From: Steroidobacteraceae bacterium
Lineage (GTDB): Bacteria > Pseudomonadota > Gammaproteobacteria > Steroidobacterales > Steroidobacteraceae
Direction of reading: 5' to 3'
Assembly (NCBI GenBank): GCA_025451845.1
Contig: JANWJS010000011.1
Span: 62,001 to 126,000 of the forward strand
DNA: 64,000 nucleotides
In this document: in pieces, positions 53,741 through 62,295 of the stretch
Numbering within the stretch: position 1 is the stretch's first letter
Layout: each line of letters starts with the position of its first letter
Translations under genes and position numbers: made by a program
The notes under the pieces: generated by a model
Database searches by the model: none
What the model saw: only the letters and a program-made list of their open reading frames with translations
What the model was told of the DNA's origin: nothing

Positions 53741-54349
53741 TCAGCTCCCTGCCAGCCTCGCCGCAATCCGCGTCACGTGCTCGCCCTGAAAGCGGCACAT
53801 CTCGAGCTCGAGCGCGCTGGGCATGCGCAGCTCGGCACCCGCGCCGGTGACGCAGCTCGCGCCATAGGGCGAGCCGCCGGTGACTTCCCGCAGTGTCGTG
53901 AGGTCCTTGAACGTGTAGGGCAGGCCCACGATGATCATTCCGTGATGCAGCAGCGTCAAATGAAAGGAAGTCGCCGTGGTTTCCTGGCCTCCATGTTGGC
54001 TGGCGGTGCTGCAGAAGACGCTGCCCACTTTTCCCACGAGCGCTCCGCGTGTCCAGAGCGCGCCGGTCTGGTCGAGGAAGTTGCGCATCTGCGCGGCCAT
54101 GTTGCCGAAGCGCGTCGGGGTGCCGAAGATGATCGCGTCGTAGCGCTCGAGCTCCGCCGGCTCTGCGAGGGGGGCGGGCTGGTCCATGCGAAACCCTGAC
54201 GCTCTGCAAATCTCGGGCGGCACGATCTCGGGTACCCGCTTGACCTCGACTCGCGCGCCGGGAACCTTGCGCGCGCCTTCGGCCTGCGCCTGCGCCATGA
54301 CTTCGATGTGACCGTAGCTGCTGTAGTAGACGACGAGGACGTTCGGCAT
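53741..54349 (-). CDS. wrbA: NAD(P)H:quinone oxidoreductase, WrbA type
   Basis: 202 residues; ATG at 54349 follows AGGAGAA. Flavodoxin-like: [20 protein letters not shown] binds the FMN phosphate, [20 protein letters not shown] and [20 protein letters not shown] give the WrbA-specific loops. It reduces quinones by two electrons and limits redox cycling. It lies 19 bases after the alpha/beta hydrolase and is probably in the same IclR-regulated operon. Confidence 0.93.
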   Translation of the reverse strand: MPNVLVVYYSSYGHIEVMAQAQAEGARKVPGARVEVKRVPEIVPPEICRASGFRMDQPAPLAEPAELERYDAIIFGTPTRFGNMAAQMRNFLDQTGALWTRGALVGKVGSVFCSTASQHGGQETTATSFHLTLLHHGMIIVGLPYTFKDLTTLREVTGGSPYGASCVTGAGAELRMPSALELEMCRFQGEHVTRIAARLAGS

Positions 54350-54368
54350 GGATGTTCTCCTGGCGGCA

Positions 54369-55196
54369 TCAGCCGGCATGGCGTTCGAGGAACGCCCGCA
54401 GGACTGCGTTGTACATGAGGGGGTTGTCGAGATTGGGAATGTGCCGGGCGGCGCAAATGCTGGCGCGTTGCGCGCCGGGAAGCGCCTCACTCAGCGCATC
54501 GGCCGCACGCAGCCGGGGCGGTAGATCGTGCTCGCCGGTGACGATCAGTGCGGGAGCTCGCAGCGAGGCGGCAGCGGCTCGATCCCAATGATCCTCGGGC
54601 GCAGGCAGCTCCTGGAGCAGATCGTTGCCGCTGTATCGAGCAGTCATGCGCTGCAGGAGGTTGCGCGGCTGCACCGACTGCGTTTGCAGTTGCATCAGGG
54701 GATGGCTGGCCCAGCGACGGCGGAAAGTCTCGATTTCGCCGCCGGCGATGAGGCCGCGATATTCGGGTAGCGGCACGTCCTCGGTTTCAGCGGCGGATGC
54801 GTCTGCCAAGACTCGCGGGGGCCCGTCGAGAATCAGGCACGAGAGCCGCTCGGGCGCGATGCGGCACAGGTGTAGCGCCACGCGGGCGCCCTGCGACATG
54901 CCGAGGCAGGCGAGCCGTTCGAGTTGGAGCTTGTCGCATAGGGTGAGCGCGTCCTGCGTATCGGCAGCCAGGGCCGCACGGCCCGATGACAGGCCGAAGC
55001 CGCGCCGATCGAAGCGCACGAGGCGAAATGAATCGCCGAGCCCCGTGACTTGCGGCTCCCACATGTCGAGATCGAGCGTCCAGCCGTGAATGAGCAACAC
55101 GGGCGGTCCGCTGCCTTCATCGCGGTAACGCAGAAGAGCGCCTGCGACAGGCAAGTAGTGGTCCGGGGTGGCCGAGGACGGCGGCACTGCAATCAT
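54369..55196 (-). CDS. Alpha/beta hydrolase (enol-lactonase-like)
   Basis: 275 residues. HGxxxD-like oxyanion loop is [17 protein letters not shown]; the nucleophile is Ser in [13 protein letters not shown] (Gly-x-Ser-x-Gly as GMSQG); the Asp and His are in [15 protein letters not shown] and [11 protein letters not shown]. Family wording resembles 3-oxoadipate enol-lactonases but the substrate is not certain. No ribosome site is seen; the ATG is nearly abutted by an operator palindrome, so a leaderless message is possible. Precedes wrbA. Confidence 0.85.
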   Translation of the reverse strand: MIAVPPSSATPDHYLPVAGALLRYRDEGSGPPVLLIHGWTLDLDMWEPQVTGLGDSFRLVRFDRRGFGLSSGRAALAADTQDALTLCDKLQLERLACLGMSQGARVALHLCRIAPERLSCLILDGPPRVLADASAAETEDVPLPEYRGLIAGGEIETFRRRWASHPLMQLQTQSVQPRNLLQRMTARYSGNDLLQELPAPEDHWDRAAAASLRAPALIVTGEHDLPPRLRAADALSEALPGAQRASICAARHIPNLDNPLMYNAVLRAFLERHAG

Positions 55197-55222
55197 TCGT
55201 ATAGCGAAAACCTTTTCGCTAT
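55196..55222. promoter_or_regulatory. Candidate IclR operator at the alpha/beta hydrolase start
   Basis: ATAGCGAAAA (55201-55210) and TTTTCGCTAT (55213-55222) are perfect 10-base arms with a 2-base centre. It also contains TTCG-TATAG-CGAA (55196-55208), the same pattern as three sites near 56.1 kb. It begins at the ATG (55196) of the hydrolase, so binding would block initiation. Confidence 0.6.
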
Positions 55223-55279
55223 GAGGTTAGAGGCGAGACTCCGCACCGTCAAGTGACGGTCCGCGGCTACGTAACCGAC

Positions 55280-56089
55280 TCAGACCTGCGCGCTCAGCGA
55301 GAGCCCGGGAATTGCCCGCAGGTCGGCGGAGATCCGGCGGCTCAACTGCCGGAGCATGCCGAGGCGGTCGCGGACGAGCCGGACCCTGGTCATCTTGCCC
55401 GAGTGGCTGGAGCTGTTGAGCGCGGCGACGATTCTGCCGGACAGGTCGAGAACCGGCACGGCGAGTGCAACGACGCCGTATGCGAGCTCGTCTGCGACTG
55501 CCGCGTAACCGGAATGCCGGCACTCATCGATGAGCGCGCGCAGCTCGGTGGGATCGCAGACCGTCTTGTCTGTCAGCGCCATCAGTTTGGCGGTCTCGAA
55601 ATAGTGTTCCAGGCGCTCGGGGCTCAACCCCGCGAGCAGGACGCGGCCCATCGACGTCGCATGGGCCGGGAAGCGGCTGCCGACGTGCGCCTCGAGCCGC
55701 AGCAGGGTTCGGACCGATGCGCGTGCAACGTAAACGATGTCGTTGCCGTCGAGCACCGACATCGCCGCGGAATCGCCCGTCTTGCGCGCAAGGTCCTCGA
55801 GGTGAGTCTGGGTGAGGTGCTCGATGTCCATCGAGTCGAGATAGGCGGCGCCGAGCTCGAGAACTTTCGGCCGCAGCAGAAAGCTGCGCCCGTGGCGAGT
55901 GACGTACCCGAGATCCTCCAGCGTGAGCAGGCAACGCCGTGCCGTCGCGGCGGGAATCGCGGCGCTGCGCGCGATGTCGCTGAGGGTCGGGGCGGGATGC
56001 TCCCGCGAGAACGCGCGAATGACGGCGATGCCCTTGGCGAGACCGCCCATCGCTTCGCGCCGGCTTGGGGGAGCTTTACGTGCAACCAT
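55280..56089 (-). CDS. IclR-family transcriptional regulator
   Basis: 269 residues from ATG at 56089; a longer frame from 56215 would run through the operator region. The winged helix is SLADIAR-like: PTLSDIARSAAIPAATARRC and LLTLEDLGYVTRHGRSFLLR. The ligand domain has TGDSAAMSVLDGNDIVYVAR, RFPAHATSMGRVLLAGL and GVVALAVPVLDLSGRIVAAL. It resembles PcaR/PobR-type regulators of aromatic or organic-acid degradation. Located between the hydrolase/wrbA pair and the divergent citryl-CoA-lyase-like operon, which share its putative sites. Confidence 0.92.
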   Translation of the reverse strand: MVARKAPPSRREAMGGLAKGIAVIRAFSREHPAPTLSDIARSAAIPAATARRCLLTLEDLGYVTRHGRSFLLRPKVLELGAAYLDSMDIEHLTQTHLEDLARKTGDSAAMSVLDGNDIVYVARASVRTLLRLEAHVGSRFPAHATSMGRVLLAGLSPERLEHYFETAKLMALTDKTVCDPTELRALIDECRHSGYAAVADELAYGVVALAVPVLDLSGRIVAALNSSSHSGKMTRVRLVRDRLGMLRQLSRRISADLRAIPGLSLSAQV

Positions 56090-56103
56090 GAGCGGAGAGT
56101 CTA

Positions 56104-56118
56104 TTTCGGTATGCGAAA
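56104..56118. promoter_or_regulatory. Candidate IclR operator A
   Basis: TTTCG-GTATG-CGAAA, perfect 5-base arms, 15 bases upstream of the IclR start codon; suits autoregulation. Confidence 0.55.
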
Positions 56119-56163
56119 GGACGGAAGAGTCTTGACGACCGTCCGGCGGCGGTTCACGATCTA

Positions 56164-56176
56164 TTCGTATAACGAA
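56164..56176. promoter_or_regulatory. Candidate IclR operator B
   Basis: TTCG-TATAA-CGAA, same spacing as the other sites; lies about 20 bases before the citryl-CoA-lyase-like start. Confidence 0.5.
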
Positions 56177-56181
56177 GACTA

Positions 56182-56196
56182 TTTCGCTATCCGAAA
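56182..56196. promoter_or_regulatory. Candidate IclR operator C, abutting a start codon
   Basis: TTTCG-CTATC-CGAAA, perfect arms; its last base is directly followed by the ATG at 56197. There is no room for a ribosome site, which suggests a leaderless transcript or a later start. Confidence 0.55.
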
Positions 56197-57003
56197 ATGA
56201 AGATCGGTCCTCCATCGCAACACGCCACCGCCATCTGCGGCTCCACTGACGAGGGCATCTGGGTCCGCGGGCGCGACCTCACCGCAGATCTGATGGGCAA
56301 GATCGGCTTCACCGATTATTTTTGGCTGCTCCTCACCGGTGCGAGGCCGACGCCAGCGCAGAGCCGTATTCTCGATGCCACCCTGGTCGCGATTGCCGAG
56401 CACGGACTGGTACCGAGCGTACAGGCGAGCCGGATGACGCTGGCTGCGGCGCCAGAGGCGCTCCAGGGAGCGGTGGCCGCCGGGCTCCTCGGCTGCGGCT
56501 CGGTCATCCTGGGGTCCGCCGAGGCGGCGGGGCGCTTCTTCGCGCAGATCACAACGCGAACCGGTGAGGGCAAAAATGACGAGGCGGCCGCGGGCGAGTT
56601 GGCGCGCGAGTATCGCGGGCAGCGGCGGGCGATCCCGGGGTACGGGCACCCACTGCACAAGCGCTCCGATCCCAGAGCGGAGCGCCTCCTGGCGATCGCG
56701 CAGGAGCTCGGGACGGCAGGCCGATACACGGATCTGGCGCGCAGCGTCGAGCGGCTGCTCCCGGAGCTGACCGGCAAGGCGCTCACCCTGAATGTCTCCG
56801 GCGCCATCGCGGCGGTGCTTCTGGATGCCCACTACCCGCTGCACGCGCTCAAAGGCGTGCCGCTGTTGGCGCGCACGGCCGGTCTCATTGCACACCTCGT
56901 GGAGGAGCAGGTTCGCCCGATCGGCTTCGCAATGTCCGCTGCAGCCGCCGAGGCGATCGGTTACGACGGCGACGCCCCGCCCGGCCAGAGGCCGAAGCCA
57001 TGA
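56197..57003 (+). CDS. Citrate-synthase-like protein, citryl-CoA-lyase type
   Basis: 268 residues, much shorter than citrate synthase (about 430) and matching the stand-alone citryl-CoA lyase group. WVRGRDLTADLMGKIGFTDY opens the fold; the catalytic His is in IPGYGHPLHKRSDPRAERL, and LNVSGAIAAVLLDAHYPL carries the closing region. It would cleave or form a citrate-type acyl-CoA. The overlapping next gene is a CoA-transferase, which could supply that CoA ester. Start 56197 has no ribosome site (see operator C). Confidence 0.8.
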   Translation: MKIGPPSQHATAICGSTDEGIWVRGRDLTADLMGKIGFTDYFWLLLTGARPTPAQSRILDATLVAIAEHGLVPSVQASRMTLAAAPEALQGAVAAGLLGCGSVILGSAEAAGRFFAQITTRTGEGKNDEAAAGELAREYRGQRRAIPGYGHPLHKRSDPRAERLLAIAQELGTAGRYTDLARSVERLLPELTGKALTLNVSGAIAAVLLDAHYPLHALKGVPLLARTAGLIAHLVEEQVRPIGFAMSAAAAEAIGYDGDAPPGQRPKP

Positions 57004-58181
57004 GCGCTCCGAGCCCACAGCGCACCGGTCTCGCCGGGGCTCTCGCGGGCATTCGCGTGGTGGAGCAGGGCACCTTCATCACGGGTCCCTGCGCGGGAAT
57101 GATGCTCGCTGATCTCGGCGCCGATGTCATCAAGGTGGAGAGCCCGGACGGCGATCCCTACCGCAGCTACCAGGGCGGCCGGTACTCGCCGCATTTCCAG
57201 GCCTACAACCGCAACAAGCGCGGGATCGCCCTCGACCTCAAGCGCGCGGCCGACCGGGAGCTGTTCGAAGGCCTCATCCGCGAAGCGGACGTCTTCATCC
57301 AGAACTTCAGGCCCGGCACCGCGGAGCGCCTGGGCTCGGGCCCGCAGCGGCTGCGGGAATTGAATCCGCGGCTCGTCTACTGCGCGATCAGCGGCTTCGG
57401 CCGCAATGGACCGTATGCGGAGCGGCCGAGCTACGACTCGGTTGCACAGGCGCTCAGCGGCTTTCTGAGCGTCGTAGTCGACGCGCGCGACCCCCAGTTT
57501 CTCGGACCGGCGCTCGCCGACGCGATTACCGGCATCTATGCGGCCTATGGGGTTCTTGGAGCGCTGGTGCAACGCGGGCGCACGGGCGAGGGCACGCTGG
57601 TCGAAGTCTCCATGCTCGAGGCGATGACTCACTTCGCCGTTGAGCCGTTTGCAGCCTATTTCGCGCTGGGCACGGTGCCCCGCGCCGCCGACCGCCCACG
57701 TCTGGCGCAGGCCTACATCCTGCGGACCGCCGACGCAAGGCTGATCGTCCTCCATCTCTCCTCGCTCGAGAAGTTCTGGACCGGCCTCGTCGCGGCGCTC
57801 GCAGACCCGCAGCTTGCGCTCGATCCACGCTTCCACACGCGCCAGGCGCGGATCGCAAACTACGAAGCGTTGCGCTCGGAGCTCATGACCCGCTTCGCGG
57901 CAAAGGATCTGAGCCACTGGTCCGAGAGGCTTCGCCACCACGACGTGCCGCACGCACCGATCAATGGGGTCGATCAAGTGGTTGCCGATCCGCAGGTGGC
58001 GCATCTGGGGCTCATCGTTCCGGTCGAGACGGCACATGGCGGCGATCGTGCCGTGCGTCCGGCCGTCAGATTCGCGGGTGAGCACGCCAGAAGCGTGCAC
58101 TCAGCTCCTCTTCTCGACGAGCATGGAGCACAGATTCGCGAGGCGTTGCGAGCCGCAGCCGAATGGCCGGCCCGCAGGTGA
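57000..58181 (+). CDS. CaiB/BaiF family (class III) CoA-transferase
   Basis: 393 residues. IRVVEQGTFITGPCAGMMLADLGADVIKVE is the nucleotide fold of the family (shown here as VVEQGTFITGPCAGMML); KRGIALDLKRA and the catalytic Asp region of VSMLEAMTHFAVEPF are present, as is VYCAISGFGRNGPYAERPSY. It moves CoA between carboxylic acids without ATP. ATG overlaps the stop of the citryl-CoA-lyase-like gene (ATGA), implying activation then cleavage of the same acid. Confidence 0.9.
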   Translation: MSAPSPQRTGLAGALAGIRVVEQGTFITGPCAGMMLADLGADVIKVESPDGDPYRSYQGGRYSPHFQAYNRNKRGIALDLKRAADRELFEGLIREADVFIQNFRPGTAERLGSGPQRLRELNPRLVYCAISGFGRNGPYAERPSYDSVAQALSGFLSVVVDARDPQFLGPALADAITGIYAAYGVLGALVQRGRTGEGTLVEVSMLEAMTHFAVEPFAAYFALGTVPRAADRPRLAQAYILRTADARLIVLHLSSLEKFWTGLVAALADPQLALDPRFHTRQARIANYEALRSELMTRFAAKDLSHWSERLRHHDVPHAPINGVDQVVADPQVAHLGLIVPVETAHGGDRAVRPAVRFAGEHARSVHSAPLLDEHGAQIREALRAAAEWPARR

Positions 58182-58227
58182 GGAGCACCGGACCCGAATA
58201 TCGAATCAATAACGAGGGGATATCACC

Positions 58228-60489
58228 GTGCGCACATCTTACGTAGGATGGTTAGCCGCGCTGACCATGATGTTTGGGCAGCTTGGGCAGCTCATCGCAG
58301 TTCCGGCCAGGGCGCAAACCGTCGCCAGCCTCCAGGAGGTGGTCGTGACGGCGCGCAAGCGCCCGGAGCTGTTCCGCAATCTGCCGATGACGGAGAGCGT
58401 GTTCACTCCGCAGTCGATCAGGTCTGCCAACATCACCAGCCCCCGCGACTTCATCGCGATGGTGCCGAACATGACGCTGGTCCAGACGCAGAACGTCGGC
58501 AATGCCTTCGTCACCATCCGGGGCATTTCGCAGGCCCGCAACAGCGAGCCCTCGGTCGCCGTGATCGTCGATGGCGTCGAGGAGACGGACCCGGAACAGT
58601 TCGCCCAGGAGCTGTTCGGCATCCAGCAGATCGAGGTACTGAAGGGGCCGCAGGGGGCCCTCTACGGCCGGGACGCCATCGGCGGGGCGATCATCATCAC
58701 CACAACCCCGCCCTCCGATCACACCCAGGGCAGCGTCACGCTCGGCGTGGGGAACGGGCCGGCCGAGCGCGCCCGCGGCATCGTGAGCGGTCCGCTCGAC
58801 TCCGCCGGTACCTTGAAATACAGCGCCGCCCTCAGTTTCTATAACACGGATGGCTACCTCGAGAACACCTACCTCAATCGCAAGGCGGACCCGTACCGCG
58901 ACTACGCAGGCAGGGTGCGACTGCTGTGGGAGCCGGGTGGGGCCCTTACGGCTGACCTGCGCCTCGCCTACGATCGGGTGCAGACCACCGCCTACTTCTA
59001 CGTCATTCCGCGCGATGACGAGGCAAACGTATTCTCCAGCTTCACCACGGCCGCGAACGCGAACGACATCACCAGCCCCATTCAGGTCAACAACGAAGGC
59101 ACGGACAACCGCGACATCCTGGACATCCCGTTCAAGCTGGACTACCGCACGGACTACGGAACTTTCACGTCGATCTCGGACTACGACCAGACCAAGGAGA
59201 TCGATACCGGCGATGCCTATGATTTCCGCCCGATCAATACTTCGATCGCCAACGACTATTTCTTCGCGACGATTCCTGCGGCGCTCGGCGGCCCCTTGGA
59301 CGAGAGTCAGAGCCAGTTCATCCGCGTGCGCTCGTGGAGCGAGGATCTGCGCTTCACCTCGCCCTCGAAGGAGCGGTTCACGTGGATCGCCGGGCTCTAC
59401 TTCCTGCACAAGGAGCGCTTCATTTCAACGGACAATATCGTGGATCGGGGTTTGGGCGTTCCAGCCGTCTATGAGACTCCGCTCGTCGCTCCGACGAATC
59501 CTTTTGCGACCAACACGAACGTCACTTTCCTCGCGGATGGCCAGAAGAGCAATGCCTGGGCGGCCTATGGCGATGCTACCTATAAGCTGACCGACCAGTG
59601 GGAGGTGGATGCGGCCCTGCGCTACGACCAGGACAAGGTCAGTGACACCACTCGCACGCCGCCCTATTTTCTGCGGATGGTCCTGGACCCGACCGCTTAC
59701 GATGGCGAAGTACGCACGGAAACCTGGGGAGCGTGGCAGCCGAAACTCACCCTGCGCTACAAGCCGAATGACGCCTGGACCCTGTACACCGATTGGAGCC
59801 GCGGCTTTCGCAGCGGCGGATTCAACCAGACGGGAGTGGGCGCGGTAGCCGTCGCAAACGGCATCAAGGGCGTCAACGACGTGTTCAATGCCGAGATCGC
59901 TGATACTTTCGAGCTGGGCGTCAAGGGAGACATGCTCGATCACCGGCTGAGTGTCGACGCCGACGTGTTTCACACTCATTCGAACAACGGGTATTTCTTC
60001 GTCTACCTTTCACAGAACTCCACGCAGAATCTCGGCAACCTGAATGCAACGTACAAGGGCGCGGAGATCCAGCTCACCGCCTATCCCACGGATCATCTGC
60101 AGGTCTACGCCGGGTATGGGTACACGGACAGCCGGATCACCAAGATGGCCGATCCCACCGTCCTCGGGAACCAGGCGCCACTGGTGTCGCGCGACACCGT
60201 GAACGCGGGCGCGATGTATCTGCATGCGCTCACCGATGGGCTCAAGGGGACTGCGCGCCTCGATTTTCAGAACATCGGCCGCACGTGGTGGGACCCGGCG
60301 AACTCAACCTCACGCGACCCGATTTCGCTCGTCAACCTCGACCTCAGCCTGCAGGGCACCCAGTGGAGCCTCACGGCCTGGTCGAAGAACCTCACCAATA
60401 AGATCTACAATGCGGAATTCTCCCCAGGAGGGTTCCTCTGGCGGGCCCTGCCGCGGCGCTACGGGCTCGATTTCGAGTATCGCTTCTGA
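58228..60489 (+). CDS. TonB-dependent outer-membrane receptor
   Basis: 753 residues from GTG. Signal peptide ends VPARA/QTVAS; a TonB-box-like LQEVVVTARKRPELFRNLP follows. The plug reads VTIRGISQARNSEPSVAVIV, then IEVLKGPQGALYGRDAIGGA; the barrel ends RRYGLDFEYRF with terminal Phe. It differs clearly from the receptor at 41.8 kb. It lies in the IclR-controlled series (46 bases after the CoA-transferase) and is the likely importer of the acid or its parent compound. Confidence 0.92.
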   Translation: MRTSYVGWLAALTMMFGQLGQLIAVPARAQTVASLQEVVVTARKRPELFRNLPMTESVFTPQSIRSANITSPRDFIAMVPNMTLVQTQNVGNAFVTIRGISQARNSEPSVAVIVDGVEETDPEQFAQELFGIQQIEVLKGPQGALYGRDAIGGAIIITTTPPSDHTQGSVTLGVGNGPAERARGIVSGPLDSAGTLKYSAALSFYNTDGYLENTYLNRKADPYRDYAGRVRLLWEPGGALTADLRLAYDRVQTTAYFYVIPRDDEANVFSSFTTAANANDITSPIQVNNEGTDNRDILDIPFKLDYRTDYGTFTSISDYDQTKEIDTGDAYDFRPINTSIANDYFFATIPAALGGPLDESQSQFIRVRSWSEDLRFTSPSKERFTWIAGLYFLHKERFISTDNIVDRGLGVPAVYETPLVAPTNPFATNTNVTFLADGQKSNAWAAYGDATYKLTDQWEVDAALRYDQDKVSDTTRTPPYFLRMVLDPTAYDGEVRTETWGAWQPKLTLRYKPNDAWTLYTDWSRGFRSGGFNQTGVGAVAVANGIKGVNDVFNAEIADTFELGVKGDMLDHRLSVDADVFHTHSNNGYFFVYLSQNSTQNLGNLNATYKGAEIQLTAYPTDHLQVYAGYGYTDSRITKMADPTVLGNQAPLVSRDTVNAGAMYLHALTDGLKGTARLDFQNIGRTWWDPANSTSRDPISLVNLDLSLQGTQWSLTAWSKNLTNKIYNAEFSPGGFLWRALPRRYGLDFEYRF

Positions 60490-60502
60490 CCTGGAGGTAC
60501 CC

Positions 60503-61048
60503 ATGGCCACGACCCTCGCAAAGCTGCCTTCCCGCCTGCACCACATGGCCTATGTCACACATGACCTGGAGGCCACGCGCAAGTTCTATGAGGAGGTGAT
60601 CGGCTTGCCGCTGATGGCGACGTGGTGCGAGATCGATCAGCTCTTCGGTGCCGAGCGTGTCTACTGCCACCTTTTCTTCGGCATCGGCGACGGCGGCGCG
60701 CTTGCCTTCTTCAAGTTCGCGAAGCCGGAGGATGACCAGCAGTTCGGCCCCGAGATGCCCTTCACGCCGTTCCATCACATCGCCCTGAACGTCGACGGTG
60801 ACACCCAGGCGGACATCGAGAGACGGCTGCAGGAGGCCGGCTATACGCCGCCGAAGACCTTTGTGCTCGAGCACGGGTATTGCCGCTCCGTGTACGTAAC
60901 CGACCCCAACGGGCTCATCCTGGAATTCACGCTGGATGCCCCGCAGGCCGATCAGATCGCGCGGACGCGGCGCGCCAACGCTCATTCGGACCTCAAGCGC
61001 TGGCTTGCCGGCGATCATACTTCCAACAATACCTATCGGCCCGAGTAG
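60503..61048 (+). CDS. VOC-superfamily (glyoxalase/dioxygenase-like) protein
   Basis: 181 residues; ATG at 60503 follows GGAGG. Two beta-alpha-beta-beta-beta modules are readable: SRLHHMAYVTHDLEATRKFY and PFHHIALNVDGDTQADIERR, with metal-ligand candidates His in LHHMAY and HHIALN and Glu in LILEFTLDAP. This is the VOC pattern for extradiol dioxygenases, isomerases or lyases. The reaction is unknown. Confidence 0.85.
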   Translation: MATTLAKLPSRLHHMAYVTHDLEATRKFYEEVIGLPLMATWCEIDQLFGAERVYCHLFFGIGDGGALAFFKFAKPEDDQQFGPEMPFTPFHHIALNVDGDTQADIERRLQEAGYTPPKTFVLEHGYCRSVYVTDPNGLILEFTLDAPQADQIARTRRANAHSDLKRWLAGDHTSNNTYRPE

Positions 61049-61062
61049 CCCCGGGACGACGC

Positions 61063-62223
61063 ATGCAGCGAAGCACCGATCGTATCCTGACGACGCATGT
61101 CGGGAGCTTACCGCGCACCCAGGCGGTGACGGACGTTCTGTTTGCCCGAGCTGGCGGCATGCCCGAGGAGGCGGACGCAGCAGCTACCATCGCGAAGGCG
61201 GTGAAGGAGGTCGTGCGACGCCAGGTGGATGTCGGCATCGACGTCGTCAGCGACGGCGAGATGAGTAAGATCAGCTATGCGACCTACGTGTCGGAGCGGC
61301 TGTCCGGCTTCGATGGCGATACGCCACGCGAGCCCGGGCAGGATCTCGTGGAATTTCCGGGCCTCCTCAAGAAACTCGCCGAGAGGGGTGCGACGGCGAA
61401 GTACCGTAGGCCGCGCTGCGTGGGTCCCGTGCAGGTGAAGGACACGCGGCCGCTTGCGGCTGACCTGGAGAATCTGCAGGCGGCATCGCTCGCCGCCGCG
61501 CCGCTCGAGACGTTCATGAACGCCGCCTCCCCAGGCGTCGTCGCGTTGTTTCAGCCCAACGATTTCTATCGCACCGGGGATCAGTACCTCGAGGCGCTTG
61601 CCGAGGCCCTGCGCAGCGAGTACGAGGCGATCGTCGCGGCCGGCTTCCTGCTGCAGATCGATGCGCCCGATCTCGGCATGGGCCGCCATACCCTGTACCG
61701 CGACCGCACCGAAGAGGAATTCACGGTGCTCGCGGCGAGGCACATCGAGGTGCTCAATCACGCCCTGCGGAACGTGCCTGCGGATCGGGTACGCATGCAC
61801 GTCTGTTGGGGCAATTACGAAGGGCCGCATCATCACGATATTCCGCTCGCCCGGCTGCTGCCGGTCGTGCTGCGCGCCAAGCCGCAGGCGCTGCTCTTCG
61901 AGGCGGCGAATCCCCGCCATGCCCATGAATGGGCAGTGTTCCAGGATGTGTCGCTGCCCGATGAGAAGATTCTGATTCCAGGCGTCATCAGCTCGACCAC
62001 CAACTATGTGGAGCATCCGCTCCTCGTCGCGGAGCGGCTCGAGCGGCTCGCGGGGCTGGTCGGCCGGGAGCGCGTGATCGGCGGCAGCGATTGCGGCTAT
62101 GGCACGTTCGCGGGTTTCGGGCCCGTGGAGCCGGATATTGCCTATCTGAAGCTCGCCGCCCTGGTCGAGGGAGCGCGGATTGCAAGCGCGAGACTCTGGC
62201 GCTCCCGCGCAAGCCCTCGTTGA
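61063..62223 (+). CDS. Cobalamin-independent methionine-synthase-like (MetE C-terminal / alkyl-transferase) family protein
   Basis: 386 residues, the length of the MetE catalytic barrel alone. ILTTHVGSLPRTQAVTDVL opens the fold; zinc-ligand candidates are His and Cys in RMHVCWGNYEGPHHHD, Glu in LLFEAANPRHAHEW and Cys in GGSDCGYGTFAG. Stand-alone members include methyl- and epoxyalkane:coenzyme M transferases and uncharacterised methyltransferases; a methionine-synthase role is doubtful without the N-terminal half. In this operon it may transfer an alkyl or methyl group from the degraded substrate. Confidence 0.82.
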   Translation: MQRSTDRILTTHVGSLPRTQAVTDVLFARAGGMPEEADAAATIAKAVKEVVRRQVDVGIDVVSDGEMSKISYATYVSERLSGFDGDTPREPGQDLVEFPGLLKKLAERGATAKYRRPRCVGPVQVKDTRPLAADLENLQAASLAAAPLETFMNAASPGVVALFQPNDFYRTGDQYLEALAEALRSEYEAIVAAGFLLQIDAPDLGMGRHTLYRDRTEEEFTVLAARHIEVLNHALRNVPADRVRMHVCWGNYEGPHHHDIPLARLLPVVLRAKPQALLFEAANPRHAHEWAVFQDVSLPDEKILIPGVISSTTNYVEHPLLVAERLERLAGLVGRERVIGGSDCGYGTFAGFGPVEPDIAYLKLAALVEGARIASARLWRSRASPR

Positions 62224-62295
62224 TTTTGCCGTGCGAGGCTTTACCATGCAGGGCTGACCGCCGCCGCTGCAGCGCCCGTCCGCACGGAGATTCCC

